Positions 55,877 through 64,000 of a stretch of 64,000 bases of DNA are shown one piece after another. Made by a program: the position numbers and the translations under genes. Under the pieces are notes generated by a model. It did no database searches and was not told the origin of the DNA. It saw only the letters and a list, made by a program, of their open reading frames with translations. The stretch spans positions 434,001-498,000 of the forward strand of contig OY969922.1 in NCBI GenBank assembly GCA_963704595.1. Direction: 5' to 3'. Numbering within the stretch: the first letter of the stretch is position 1; every line of letters begins with the position of its first letter. This DNA is from Acuticoccus sp963704595. Its GTDB lineage: Bacteria; Pseudomonadota; Alphaproteobacteria; Rhizobiales; Amorphaceae.

Positions 55877-58800
55877 ATGCTGAGATCGACCGCGCGGACC
55901 CGCCTCCACCTCCTGTCCGCGACGTTGTTGTCGGCCGGCTGGGCGCTTCTCCCGAACGCCGCAAACGCGCAGGCCTACTGCACCGTCTCCGACGGCTCCT
56001 GCACCTTCCCGTCGGTGAACGAACCGCTGGTTCATACGTTTCAGGGCGCGAGCGGCAGCGACTCGACACCCGGCGGGAGCGGCCCTGACGTGACGTTCGT
56101 GGCGCCGGGCAATCTCAATTTCGGCCTGCCGTACAATTCGGCCTACCAGGGCATCTACATCAAGCAGCTTGGCGGGGACGGCTCATACAGTGGCCCGTCC
56201 GTCGGCGGCAACGGGGGCAACCTTGCCCTGACGCCCCCCGCATCGGTCACGGTCACCCTCACCGAAGATCTCGACATCAGCGATGCGGCGGCGGGCATCC
56301 TGATGTGGACCGAGGGCGGTCCGGGGACCGACAACAACGAGAACAACAACAGCGACGGTGCGGCTGGCGGCAGCGGCGGCTCGATCAATTCGATCGGCGC
56401 CGGAACCAACGTCTCGCTGCTTGGCAGCTTCGCCAATCTCTCCAACTCCAACGATCTGATCGGCGTCGAACTGCGCTCCTACGGCGGGCAGGGCGGGCGG
56501 CTGAATGCCGGCGTCGAGGCTGATTACGACGGCGGCGCGGGCGGCGTCGCAGGCGACATCGACTGGACGAGCGGGTCGGTGACGGTCGGCAGCACGACGA
56601 TCCCGCTGGTCGCCGATACCATCGCCGGAATCCGCGCCCGCTCCGTCGGTGGCAGCGGTCCCAACGACTACAATTCGCACGACAACTCGAACGATGGCGG
56701 CGGTGGCTACAGCCTCGGCGGCAATGCCGGCGAGATCAGCATAACCAGCGGTGCGGTCAGCGTCGCCGGCCGGACCAACAACACCGGCGGCACTTTCGGG
56801 ATCTATGCCCACAGCCTCGGCGGGGTCGGCGGCTACGCCTACAGTGTCGGCGTGTCGCCGTTCATCGAAAACGGCGGGCCAGGCGGCTTCGGCGAGAAGG
56901 TGACGATCAACGCCGACGGGACCATCACGGTGGTCGACACCGGCACGAGCGCCGCGCCGGGTGGCAGCGCCGCGATCCTCGCGCGCTCGACCGGCGGGGC
57001 CGGCGGCACCGGGCAGTCGAACAAGACCGGAGGGGCCGGGGCCAGTGGCGGCGAGGTCTACGTCAACGTCAATCCGGGCGCGGGTATTTCCGCGACCGGC
57101 ATCAACGTCGACGCCATCGTCGCCAGGAGCGAGGGCGGCCAGGGCGGTGCCGGCCTGGCAAATGCCAACGTGTCGACTGGTGGCAAGGGCGGCTCGGGTG
57201 GCGATGTCAACGTGATCGTCAACCTCGCGAACGACGTGAAGATCGCTTCGAATGCCTCCCCCGCCGGCCAGAACAGCGGACGCGGGATCGTCGCACAGTC
57301 GCTCTCCGCCCTCGGCGGCATCGGCAGCGAAGGCAACGAGTTCGGTGGCCGACCCGGCGAAGGGGGGGCGGGCGGAAACGGCGGCGCGGTGAGCGTCAAC
57401 GTCATGGGCGGCACGCTCACCACCGACGGCACCAATGACCTCGGATCGGGGCTCGACTTCGCGAACGGCATCCAGGCGCAGTCCATTGGCGGTGGCGGCG
57501 GCGACGGCGGCGCCTTCAGCAACTTCCTGCGTTCCTCCGGCGGCTCGGGCGGTTCGGGCGGCACCGGCGGCACCGTCGACGTGACGAGCTACGGCGTGAT
57601 CGAGACGAGCGGTGCGCAGGCCAACGGCATTCTCGCGCAGTCCATCGGCGGCGGTGGCGGTGCCGGCGGCGCGGCAACCTCGGCCGTCATCGCGCTCGGC
57701 GGGTCCGGCGGCTCGGGAGGCGACGGCGGCGACGTCACGGTGACGAATGGCGGCACGATCTCGACGAACGGCTACAACGCGTCCGGCATCCTCGCCCAGT
57801 CGATCTCCGGCGGCGGTGGCGCCGCGGGCGTTTCGGGCGCGGCGATCAGCATCGGCGCGACCGGCGGCGTCGACACCAATGTGACGGCCGGTACGGTGAC
57901 CGTCGCGAACACCGGCGCGATCACCACCGTCGGTGATGCGGCGGCGGGCATTCTCGCGCAGTCGGTCGGCGGCGGCGGCGGCAGTGCCGCCGGCGATGCG
58001 GGGCCGGACGACAGCAGCAGCACGGGCGTTCTCGCGATCGGCTCCGCCGGCGGCGGCGCAGGGCCAGGCGGTGCCGTCGACGTGACCGACCTCGGCACGC
58101 TCTCCACCACCGGCGAGTTCGCGCCGGGGCTCCAGGCGCAGTCGATCGGCGGTGGCGGCGGTGCGGGCGGCAACGTGTTCGCCGTCGGCGTGCTCTCTGC
58201 CTCCGGCAGCGCGCTCGGCGGCCAGGGCGGCGGCGGCGGCGATGGCGGCGGGGTGACCGTCAGCAACACGAAGAACGTTGCGGTGACCACCAACGGCCAG
58301 TCCTCGGCGGGCCTTCTCATGCAGTCGATCGGTGGCGGCGGCGGTTCGGGCGGCAACGCGCAGACCGACGATATCGGCACCGTGTATCAGCTCGCGGTCG
58401 GCGGGGCCGGCGGCGGTGCAGGCAATGGCGGAGCGGTCGGCGCGACACTGTCGAACTCTGCCATCGAAACCAGGCAGAGCATCTCGGCGGGCGTGGTGGC
58501 CCAGTCCGTCGGCGGTGGCGGCGGATCGGGCGGATCGGCCACCGCCAAGGCGGCCAGCTTCCTCAACTTCGGCTTCACCGCCGGCGGCAGCGGCGGCGAC
58601 GGTGGCAACGGCGGCAGCGCGACGGTCGACGTGTCGAACTCCAGCATCGCGACTGCGACGGGGCTCGACACCAGCGTCGCCAACGATGCGGTCGGCATCC
58701 TCGCGCAGTCGATCGGCGGCGGTGGCGGCACCGGCGGCGTCGCCGCGTCGAGCGCGATCACGACCGGCGTCCCGTTCGATCCCGATGACCCCGACCAGTC

Positions 58801-61800
58801 GATCTCGGTGAATGCGCAGTTCGCGCTCGGCGGGCGCGCGGCGAATGGCGGCAATGGCGGCACCGCGTCGGCGACGCTCTCGGACCAGTCGTCCGTCGCC
58901 ACCAACGGCGCGGGGTCCCACGGCATCCTCGTCCAGTCCATCGGCGGCGGGGGCGGGTCGGGCGGCGACGCGTCGACGGCGACCACGGTCGTCCCGGATA
59001 CGACGCAGCAGTACAGCCTCACCATCAACGCCGCGCTCGGCGGCGCGGGCGGCAACGGCGGCAATGGCGGCTCTGCAACCGCGACGGTCGGCAGCTCGTC
59101 GCCGGCGGCGTCGCCCTCGGTGGTTTCGACCACCGGCGAATACGCGAACGGCGTCGTCGTCCAGTCGATCGGCGGCGGCGGTGGTAACAGCGGCCTTCCC
59201 ACCAGCAACGCCAAGACGATCCTAGGCCAGGGCACGGTCGGGATCACGTTCGACCTCGGCTCGGGCGGGATCATCCAGAACGGCGAGACCGGTGCGGCAG
59301 GCGGCACCACCGACGTTACGCTTTATGACGACAGCCGCATCACGACGACGGGCTCCGGCGCGCGCGGCGTGGTGGCGCAGTCGATCGGCGGCGGCGGCGG
59401 GACGGTGCAGGGCGGCGAGATCCAGCTCAACGCGAATTTCCAGGGCGGCGGCGACGGCGAAGGCGAGGAGGCCGCCGAGGACGACGATTCGACGAGCTAC
59501 ACGGGCACGGTGACGGTCGGCCTCGGCATGTCAGGCGGCCAGGGTGGTGACGGCGGCGTTGTCGACGTCCGCGTGAACCCCGGCAGCGTCATCAGCACGG
59601 CGGGCATCGATGCCGACGGCATTCTCGCCCAGTCGATCGGCGGCGGCGGCGGGCTCGCCGGCAACCTCGGCTCGGGTTCGGGCGACAGCAGCGCCAGCCA
59701 GTCCGTATCCGCGGCCGCAGACGACGATGATGACGATGACGACGTCGACGTGACGCTGGACGTCTCGGTCGGCGGCAAGGGCGGCACCGGCGGCAGCGGC
59801 AGCACCGTCAACCTCAACTTCGGCGGCCAGGTCACCACCACGGGCGACTGGGCGGACGGGATCGTCGCGCAGTCCATCGGCGGCGGCGGCGGCGCGGGCG
59901 GCGCCTCGATGTCGTCCGGCAGCAGCGAGACGGCGAATATCAACATCGGCGTGGGTGGCTCCGGCGGCACCGCAGGCAACGGCGGCGCCATCAGCGCGAG
60001 CTTCAACGACAATTCTCCCGGCAACTTCGTCCACACGTCGGGCTTCATGGCGCACGGCGTGGTGCTGCAGTCCATCGGCGGCGGCGGCGGGCAGGGCGGC
60101 GATGGCTCCGAGATGGCGGACGGCAAGATCACCGTCGGCGCCGCCGCAGGCGGTTCGGGCGGAACGCCGGGCAACGGCAACACCATCACGATCGGGCCGG
60201 ACGGAAGCTGGATCAACATCGTCACCAAGGGCGACGATGCGCACGGGTTCGTGGCGCAGTCCATCGGCGGCGGCGGCGGGATCGGCGGCGCCGGCAGCCA
60301 GTCAGCGCAGGACGACGACGACGGCCATTCGGTCGACATCACGGTCGGCGGGCAGGGTGGGCCCGGCGGTATGGGCGCGGCACTCGACCTCGAGTTCGGC
60401 ACCTCGATCAAGACCTCCGGGAACCGTGCGTTCGGCATCGTCGCCCAATCGATCGGCGGCGGTGGCGGCATCGGCGGGGTCGGCACATCGAGCGGCATCG
60501 CGAGCGTCAACGTCGGCGGTCGCGGCGGGGCAGGCGGACCCGGCGGAAACGTCGGCCTGACGCTCACGGAGAAAAGCAACATCACGACCGCCGGCGTCGG
60601 CGCCCACGGCATCATCGCCCAGTCCATCGGCGGTGGCGGCGGCATCGGTGGCGACCTCTCGGTCGGCCCGTTCGATCTCACGCCGGGGTCCTCCAGCAGC
60701 GAGGGCGGTGTCGGCGAGGCCGTCGATGTGACCGTCGACGGCACCATCACGACGACGGGCGCCATGTCCCACGGGATCATCGCGCAGTCGATCGGCGGCG
60801 GTGGCGGTCTCGGCGGCAGCAGCGCGGGCGCCTTTGCGGGCTCCACATCGAACGGCGTCGGCGAGGCTTACGGGTCGGGCAACGTGACGGTCACGACCAC
60901 CGGTGCGATCTCGGCAACGGGTGAGAACTCCATCGGCATCCTCGCCCAGAGCATGGGCGGCGCGAACACCACGAGCGAGCTCGGCAACGTGACGGTGGAT
61001 GTTTCCGCCGACGTGACCGGCGGCAGCGGCGAAGGCGCTGGCATCGTCGTCGCGTCCGGCCTCTCCAACGAGGTCAACATCACCAACGGCGCGACCGTCT
61101 CCGCCGCGTCCGGCACGGCGATCCACTACACCGGGAGCGGCACGACCACGGGCGGCAGCACCACCGACGTTCTGGTCGGGCGCGGCAGCACGGTGATCGG
61201 CGACATCATCCTCGAGAACGCCGACGGGCGGATCGCCGGCACCGTCACCAACAACAGCCAGAACTCGCTGCGCGGCGCGTCGCTCTATGCGGCCAACGTC
61301 GTCAACAACGGGCGGCTCGTGATCGGCGACGCGGGGCCGGGCGACCGGCTGCGCATCACCGGCGACTTCGAGCAGACGCGCGCCGGCCGGATCGACGCGG
61401 CGGTCGACTTTGCCCGCCTGGGGCGCAGCGACCGGATGCGCGTCGACGGCGACGCGCGGCTGAACGGCACCGTCGCGGTCAGTGCGAACGCGCTGCTGGC
61501 GGACCGCGAGGTCGATTTCCTCCGCGTCTACGGCAACCTGACGGGCACCATCGCGGCGATGGACACCCGCGCTGTCGACTACGACGCGCGCATCGTCGGC
61601 AACCGCGTTCGGGTCAGCGTCGCCGACACCCGCTTCGCCGAAGCGTTCGACGGCCTCGGCGAGATCGAGCGCAGCGTCGGCGAGCACCTCGACGCGATCT
61701 TCGACAACCGCTCGCGCCGCTACGCGACGCTGCTGGCGCGGATGAACGACTTCGCGGAGCAGTCGAACGACGATGGCGTCGCCTATGCGGCGGCGCTCTA

Positions 61801-62749
61801 CTCCCTCTCGCCAGCGGCGACGCAGGCGATCGCGGCGTCGCAGGTGTCGCTCTCCAAGGGCCGGCTCGACGGTGCGCTGCGCTGCCCGGTCGGCACCGGC
61901 ACGGCGTCGACGCCGGGCGAGGACGGCTGCGTGTGGGCGAACGGGGCTGCGAGCTACGCCGACCAGTCCGGCCGCAACGGCTACGACGGTTCGATCTTCG
62001 GCTTCGCAGGCGGCGCCCAGTTCAGCTTCGACGAGAACTGGATCGCCGGGATCGCGGCCGGCTACGACCATTCGAGCTACGACGGCAACGACGGCAGCTC
62101 GAGCGTGGACGGCGACACCGGCTTCCTCGCGGTGGCGCTCGGCCGGCGCTTCGGGGACTTCACCCTCTCCGGTGCGCTCGCCGGCAGCTACGGCACGTTC
62201 GACACGACGCGCCGGATCGCGGTGCCGGGCTTCGCGGGCAAGGCGACCGCCGATTCCGATCTCGGCACCATCAGCGCCCGTATCCGCGCCGCCTACACGA
62301 TGGCGAACGCGGTGGGCTACGTGACGCCGATCCTCGACATCGACCTCGTCCACACCCGCGCCGGCGGCTACACCGAGAAGGGCGCCGGGATCTTCAACCT
62401 CGACGTCAACTCGTCGTCCGCGACTGCGCTGGTCGTGACGCCTTCCGTCGAGGTCGGCACCAGCCGTCCGCTGGAGGGCGGCTGGTCGCTGGCGGCGTCT
62501 GCGATCGCGGGCGTCAGCTTCTCGACGGAGGACGACTGGTCGACCTCGGCGAGCCTCGTCGCGGCACCCGCGGGGGTGGGCGACTTCTCGACCTCTGTGC
62601 CGATCGCCGACGTGGTCGGCCGGATCGGTCTCGGCGTGTCGCTCGCCAACGCGGACTCCGGGTTCGACGTGAAGGCGGAGTACAACGGCGCCTTCGGCAA
62701 CGACTACCAGAGCCACGGCGGCATGCTTCGCTTCACCAAGCGGTTCTGA
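55877..62749 (+). CDS. Giant autotransporter adhesin with GGGGG-type repeats
   Basis: The 2,290-aa protein has a signal peptide (residues 1-34, ending ANAQA) and a passenger of about 1,970 residues. The passenger carries 18 copies of a QS(I/V)GGGGG-type motif plus about six degenerate ones, spaced about 50-75 residues apart. This is typical of an extended beta-helix, each repeat forming a turn. Acidic insertions occur (EEAAEDDDSTS near 59470, a run of eight Asp near 59730, DDDDGHS near 60310). The C-terminal barrel (about residues 2010-2290) ends in GGMLRFTKRF with terminal Phe, the outer-membrane assembly signal. It should be secreted by type V secretion and displayed as an adhesin or biofilm protein. 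Start ATG 55877 is chosen by the signal peptide. Confidence 0.92.
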   Translation: MLRSTARTRLHLLSATLLSAGWALLPNAANAQAYCTVSDGSCTFPSVNEPLVHTFQGASGSDSTPGGSGPDVTFVAPGNLNFGLPYNSAYQGIYIKQLGGDGSYSGPSVGGNGGNLALTPPASVTVTLTEDLDISDAAAGILMWTEGGPGTDNNENNNSDGAAGGSGGSINSIGAGTNVSLLGSFANLSNSNDLIGVELRSYGGQGGRLNAGVEADYDGGAGGVAGDIDWTSGSVTVGSTTIPLVADTIAGIRARSVGGSGPNDYNSHDNSNDGGGGYSLGGNAGEISITSGAVSVAGRTNNTGGTFGIYAHSLGGVGGYAYSVGVSPFIENGGPGGFGEKVTINADGTITVVDTGTSAAPGGSAAILARSTGGAGGTGQSNKTGGAGASGGEVYVNVNPGAGISATGINVDAIVARSEGGQGGAGLANANVSTGGKGGSGGDVNVIVNLANDVKIASNASPAGQNSGRGIVAQSLSALGGIGSEGNEFGGRPGEGGAGGNGGAVSVNVMGGTLTTDGTNDLGSGLDFANGIQAQSIGGGGGDGGAFSNFLRSSGGSGGSGGTGGTVDVTSYGVIETSGAQANGILAQSIGGGGGAGGAATSAVIALGGSGGSGGDGGDVTVTNGGTISTNGYNASGILAQSISGGGGAAGVSGAAISIGATGGVDTNVTAGTVTVANTGAITTVGDAAAGILAQSVGGGGGSAAGDAGPDDSSSTGVLAIGSAGGGAGPGGAVDVTDLGTLSTTGEFAPGLQAQSIGGGGGAGGNVFAVGVLSASGSALGGQGGGGGDGGGVTVSNTKNVAVTTNGQSSAGLLMQSIGGGGGSGGNAQTDDIGTVYQLAVGGAGGGAGNGGAVGATLSNSAIETRQSISAGVVAQSVGGGGGSGGSATAKAASFLNFGFTAGGSGGDGGNGGSATVDVSNSSIATATGLDTSVANDAVGILAQSIGGGGGTGGVAASSAITTGVPFDPDDPDQSISVNAQFALGGRAANGGNGGTASATLSDQSSVATNGAGSHGILVQSIGGGGGSGGDASTATTVVPDTTQQYSLTINAALGGAGGNGGNGGSATATVGSSSPAASPSVVSTTGEYANGVVVQSIGGGGGNSGLPTSNAKTILGQGTVGITFDLGSGGIIQNGETGAAGGTTDVTLYDDSRITTTGSGARGVVAQSIGGGGGTVQGGEIQLNANFQGGGDGEGEEAAEDDDSTSYTGTVTVGLGMSGGQGGDGGVVDVRVNPGSVISTAGIDADGILAQSIGGGGGLAGNLGSGSGDSSASQSVSAAADDDDDDDDVDVTLDVSVGGKGGTGGSGSTVNLNFGGQVTTTGDWADGIVAQSIGGGGGAGGASMSSGSSETANINIGVGGSGGTAGNGGAISASFNDNSPGNFVHTSGFMAHGVVLQSIGGGGGQGGDGSEMADGKITVGAAAGGSGGTPGNGNTITIGPDGSWINIVTKGDDAHGFVAQSIGGGGGIGGAGSQSAQDDDDGHSVDITVGGQGGPGGMGAALDLEFGTSIKTSGNRAFGIVAQSIGGGGGIGGVGTSSGIASVNVGGRGGAGGPGGNVGLTLTEKSNITTAGVGAHGIIAQSIGGGGGIGGDLSVGPFDLTPGSSSSEGGVGEAVDVTVDGTITTTGAMSHGIIAQSIGGGGGLGGSSAGAFAGSTSNGVGEAYGSGNVTVTTTGAISATGENSIGILAQSMGGANTTSELGNVTVDVSADVTGGSGEGAGIVVASGLSNEVNITNGATVSAASGTAIHYTGSGTTTGGSTTDVLVGRGSTVIGDIILENADGRIAGTVTNNSQNSLRGASLYAANVVNNGRLVIGDAGPGDRLRITGDFEQTRAGRIDAAVDFARLGRSDRMRVDGDARLNGTVAVSANALLADREVDFLRVYGNLTGTIAAMDTRAVDYDARIVGNRVRVSVADTRFAEAFDGLGEIERSVGEHLDAIFDNRSRRYATLLARMNDFAEQSNDDGVAYAAALYSLSPAATQAIAASQVSLSKGRLDGALRCPVGTGTASTPGEDGCVWANGAASYADQSGRNGYDGSIFGFAGGAQFSFDENWIAGIAAGYDHSSYDGNDGSSSVDGDTGFLAVALGRRFGDFTLSGALAGSYGTFDTTRRIAVPGFAGKATADSDLGTISARIRAAYTMANAVGYVTPILDIDLVHTRAGGYTEKGAGIFNLDVNSSSATALVVTPSVEVGTSRPLEGGWSLAASAIAGVSFSTEDDWSTSASLVAAPAGVGDFSTSVPIADVVGRIGLGVSLANADSGFDVKAEYNGAFGNDYQSHGGMLRFTKRF

Positions 62750-62760
62750 CGCCGCGAGAC

Positions 62761-62786
62761 CGCCGCGCTCTGCGAAGAGCGCGGCG
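62761..62786. terminator. Bidirectional hairpin terminator between convergent genes
   Basis: A perfect 10-bp GC stem (CGCCGCGCTC with GAGCGCGGCG) encloses the loop TGCGAA. It lies exactly between the autotransporter stop and the convergent amidohydrolase stop, so it can serve both. No T-tract is present. Confidence 0.75.
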
Positions 62787-62788
62787 CC

Positions 62789-64000
62789 CTACTGGCTGAA
62801 GAGGTTGCGCTCTACGCCGGCCATGCGGAAGAGGTCGTCGCGCGAGCTCTCCAGCCGCGTCCGAAGCGCGGGAAGGTCCGCATCCAGGATCGCGCCCTGC
62901 CATTTGCGCACCTTGCCGCCGACAATCACGGTCTCGACGTTGGAGCGGTCCATCAGCGTCACCACCGCGCCGGGGACGTCGTTGAGCGGGGCGACGTTCC
63001 AGCTCGCAGCGTCGAGGATCACGATGTCGGCGGCCTTGCCCGGCGTCAGCGAGCCGGTCACCGCCTCCAGCCCCAGCGCCTTCGCACCGTTGATGGTGGC
63101 GAAGCGGATGACGTCGCGGCAGGTGAGGAGGGGCGGCGGGTTCTCCACGCCGCGGATCGCCATGTCGTTCGCCAGCGCGCGCTGGAGGGTGAAGACGCTG
63201 CGCATCTGGGTGAAGAAGTCCGCCGTCATGGTGCACTCGACGTCGGTCGACAGCGACGGCTCCATGCCCATCTCGAGCGTCTTGATCACCGGCGGCATGC
63301 CGTGGCGCATCGCCATCTCGATGGGGGCGGCGATCGACACGTGCAGCCCCGCGTCGCGCGCGGCCTGCCAGTGCGGGTCCGACATCTCGGTCATGTGGAT
63401 GGCGATGACGTCCGGCCCCAGAAGATCGGCGTCGACCAGCTTCTGGTAGGCCTCCGGGATGCCGAAGCTGCCGAAGAGGTGCGCAGCGATCGGAACGCCG
63501 AGCTCGCGGCCGATCTGCCAGCGCCGGTCCGAGCCCGGGAAGTAGACTTCGCCGCCCATCACGAAGGTGAGGAGCTGGTCCCTGGAGGAGAAATACTCCG
63601 AGACGAGGCGGAATGCGTCCTCGGGGTAGGCGGAGCGCTCGCCCTGGCCCTCGAAATAGCCGAAGGCGGCGCGGCGGCCGGCGTCCTTCAGGCCAGCGAC
63701 CACGGCGTCGGAATGTTCCGGCGAATGGTGGATCTGCGACACGTCGAGGACGGTGGTGACGCCGGCGTCGAGCTGGCTGATGCCGGCGAACAGCTCGGCG
63801 ATGTAGACATCTTCCGGCCGATAGACCGGGGCGAACTTGCCGAGGATGTACTCGAAATAGTTGACCGCGCCGTGGGGCTTGCCGTCGTTGTAGAGGAGGC
63901 CGTTGGCAAGGAAGCTGCGCAGGGCGGTCTCGAACTGGTGGTGGTGGGTGTCGATGAAGCCCGGCATCACGATCCGGCCGGCAGCGTCGATCACCGCGGC
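62789..64000 (-). CDS. Amidohydrolase (TRZ/ATZ chlorohydrolase-deaminase group), 5' end outside the window
   Basis: About 403 codons are visible, and the reading frame continues past the window end, since the first visible residues (AAVIDAAGRIVMPGFIDTHHH) normally follow some 55 N-terminal residues. The metal motif is HHHQFETAL. Later elements include IAAHLFGSFG, IAIHMTEMSD and LSTDVECT with the last metal-binding Asp. Relatives hydrolyse amino or chloro groups on heterocycles. It is only distantly similar to the amidohydrolase at 25-26.5 kb. Neighbours beyond the window are unknown, so no pathway is proposed. Confidence 0.87.
   Translation of the reverse strand, partial: AAVIDAAGRIVMPGFIDTHHHQFETALRSFLANGLLYNDGKPHGAVNYFEYILGKFAPVYRPEDVYIAELFAGISQLDAGVTTVLDVSQIHHSPEHSDAVVAGLKDAGRRAAFGYFEGQGERSAYPEDAFRLVSEYFSSRDQLLTFVMGGEVYFPGSDRRWQIGRELGVPIAAHLFGSFGIPEAYQKLVDADLLGPDVIAIHMTEMSDPHWQAARDAGLHVSIAAPIEMAMRHGMPPVIKTLEMGMEPSLSTDVECTMTADFFTQMRSVFTLQRALANDMAIRGVENPPPLLTCRDVIRFATINGAKALGLEAVTGSLTPGKAADIVILDAASWNVAPLNDVPGAVVTLMDRSNVETVIVGGKVRKWQGAILDADLPALRTRLESSRDDLFRMAGVERNLFSQ

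Noticed and set aside
56183..58921. A 912-aa minus-strand open frame opposite the autotransporter
   Set aside because: It mirrors the Gly-rich repeats as Ala/Asp/Arg-rich text; the plus strand has signal peptide, repeats and barrel.
57470..60960. Regularly spaced repeats resembling a repeat array such as CRISPR
   Set aside because: The repeats are in-frame coding GGGGG motifs of an autotransporter, with irregular spacing and conserved protein context.
1..64000. Mobile elements or tRNA-linked integration boundaries around the PKS-NRPS cluster
   Set aside because: No transposase, integrase, tRNA or flanking direct repeat was found, and base composition looks even; horizontal transfer cannot be argued from this window.

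Overview
This is a GC-rich (roughly 70 % by eye) chromosomal window from what is most likely an alphaproteobacterium of the Hyphomicrobiales/Rhizobiales type. The support is a DUF992 secreted protein, a giant GGGGG-repeat autotransporter, several TctCBA/Dpp/RbsA-type uptake operons with GntR and LacI regulators, an FdhF(YdeP)-FdhD pair, and strong Shine-Dalgarno sites in front of overlapping genes. No rRNA, tRNA, CRISPR array, transposase or insertion sequence was seen.

Region 1 (1-23.8 kb) is the 3' part of a hybrid trans-AT polyketide / nonribosomal peptide cluster. A 5'-truncated PKS (KS tail-ACP-KS-DH-KR) overlaps a megasynthase of about 5,719 aa. Its domain order is cMT-ACP-KS-ACP-KS-[ACP-like with Ser changed to Ala]-DH-KR-ACP-KS0-ACP-C-A-PCP-C-A-PCP-TE. 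None of the PKS modules carries an AT. A discrete acyltransferase follows with a GTGA overlap, and a convergent Sfp-type phosphopantetheinyl transferase shares its stop codon region. The product should be a polyketide chain extended by two amino acids and released by the thioesterase. Loading and early modules lie outside the window.

Region 2 (24-36 kb) holds an outer-membrane barrel protein. It is followed by a minus-strand ABC uptake operon (NMT1/THI5-like binding protein, ATPase, permease) coupled to a deaminase-type amidohydrolase. Next comes a RraA-FadR regulator-TctC-TctB-TctA operon divergent from a dihydrodipicolinate-synthase-family lyase, and then an AI-2E-family membrane protein.

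Region 3 (36-48 kb) has an FdhF/YdeP-type molybdopterin oxidoreductase divergent from fdhD. Beside it is a seven-gene minus-strand operon: GntR regulator, FAD-linked oxidase, Tat-exported solute-binding protein, DppB, DppC, a fused double ATPase and a second DHDPS-family lyase. A perfect 16-bp palindrome sits on the regulator's start codon.

Region 4 (48-64 kb) has a DUF992 protein, a YcaQ-like protein, a LacI regulator divergent from a sugar ABC operon (binding protein, RbsA-type ATPase, permease) that ends in a lactonase-type metallo-beta-lactamase, a 2,290-aa autotransporter adhesin, and the 3' part of a second amidohydrolase.

Six reading-frame breaks occur in three otherwise intact genes: three in the megasynthase, two in the FdhF-like gene and one in the sugar permease. 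Each is repaired by removing one base from a short G or C run. That uniform pattern looks more like sequence error than gene decay, but it must be checked against reads.
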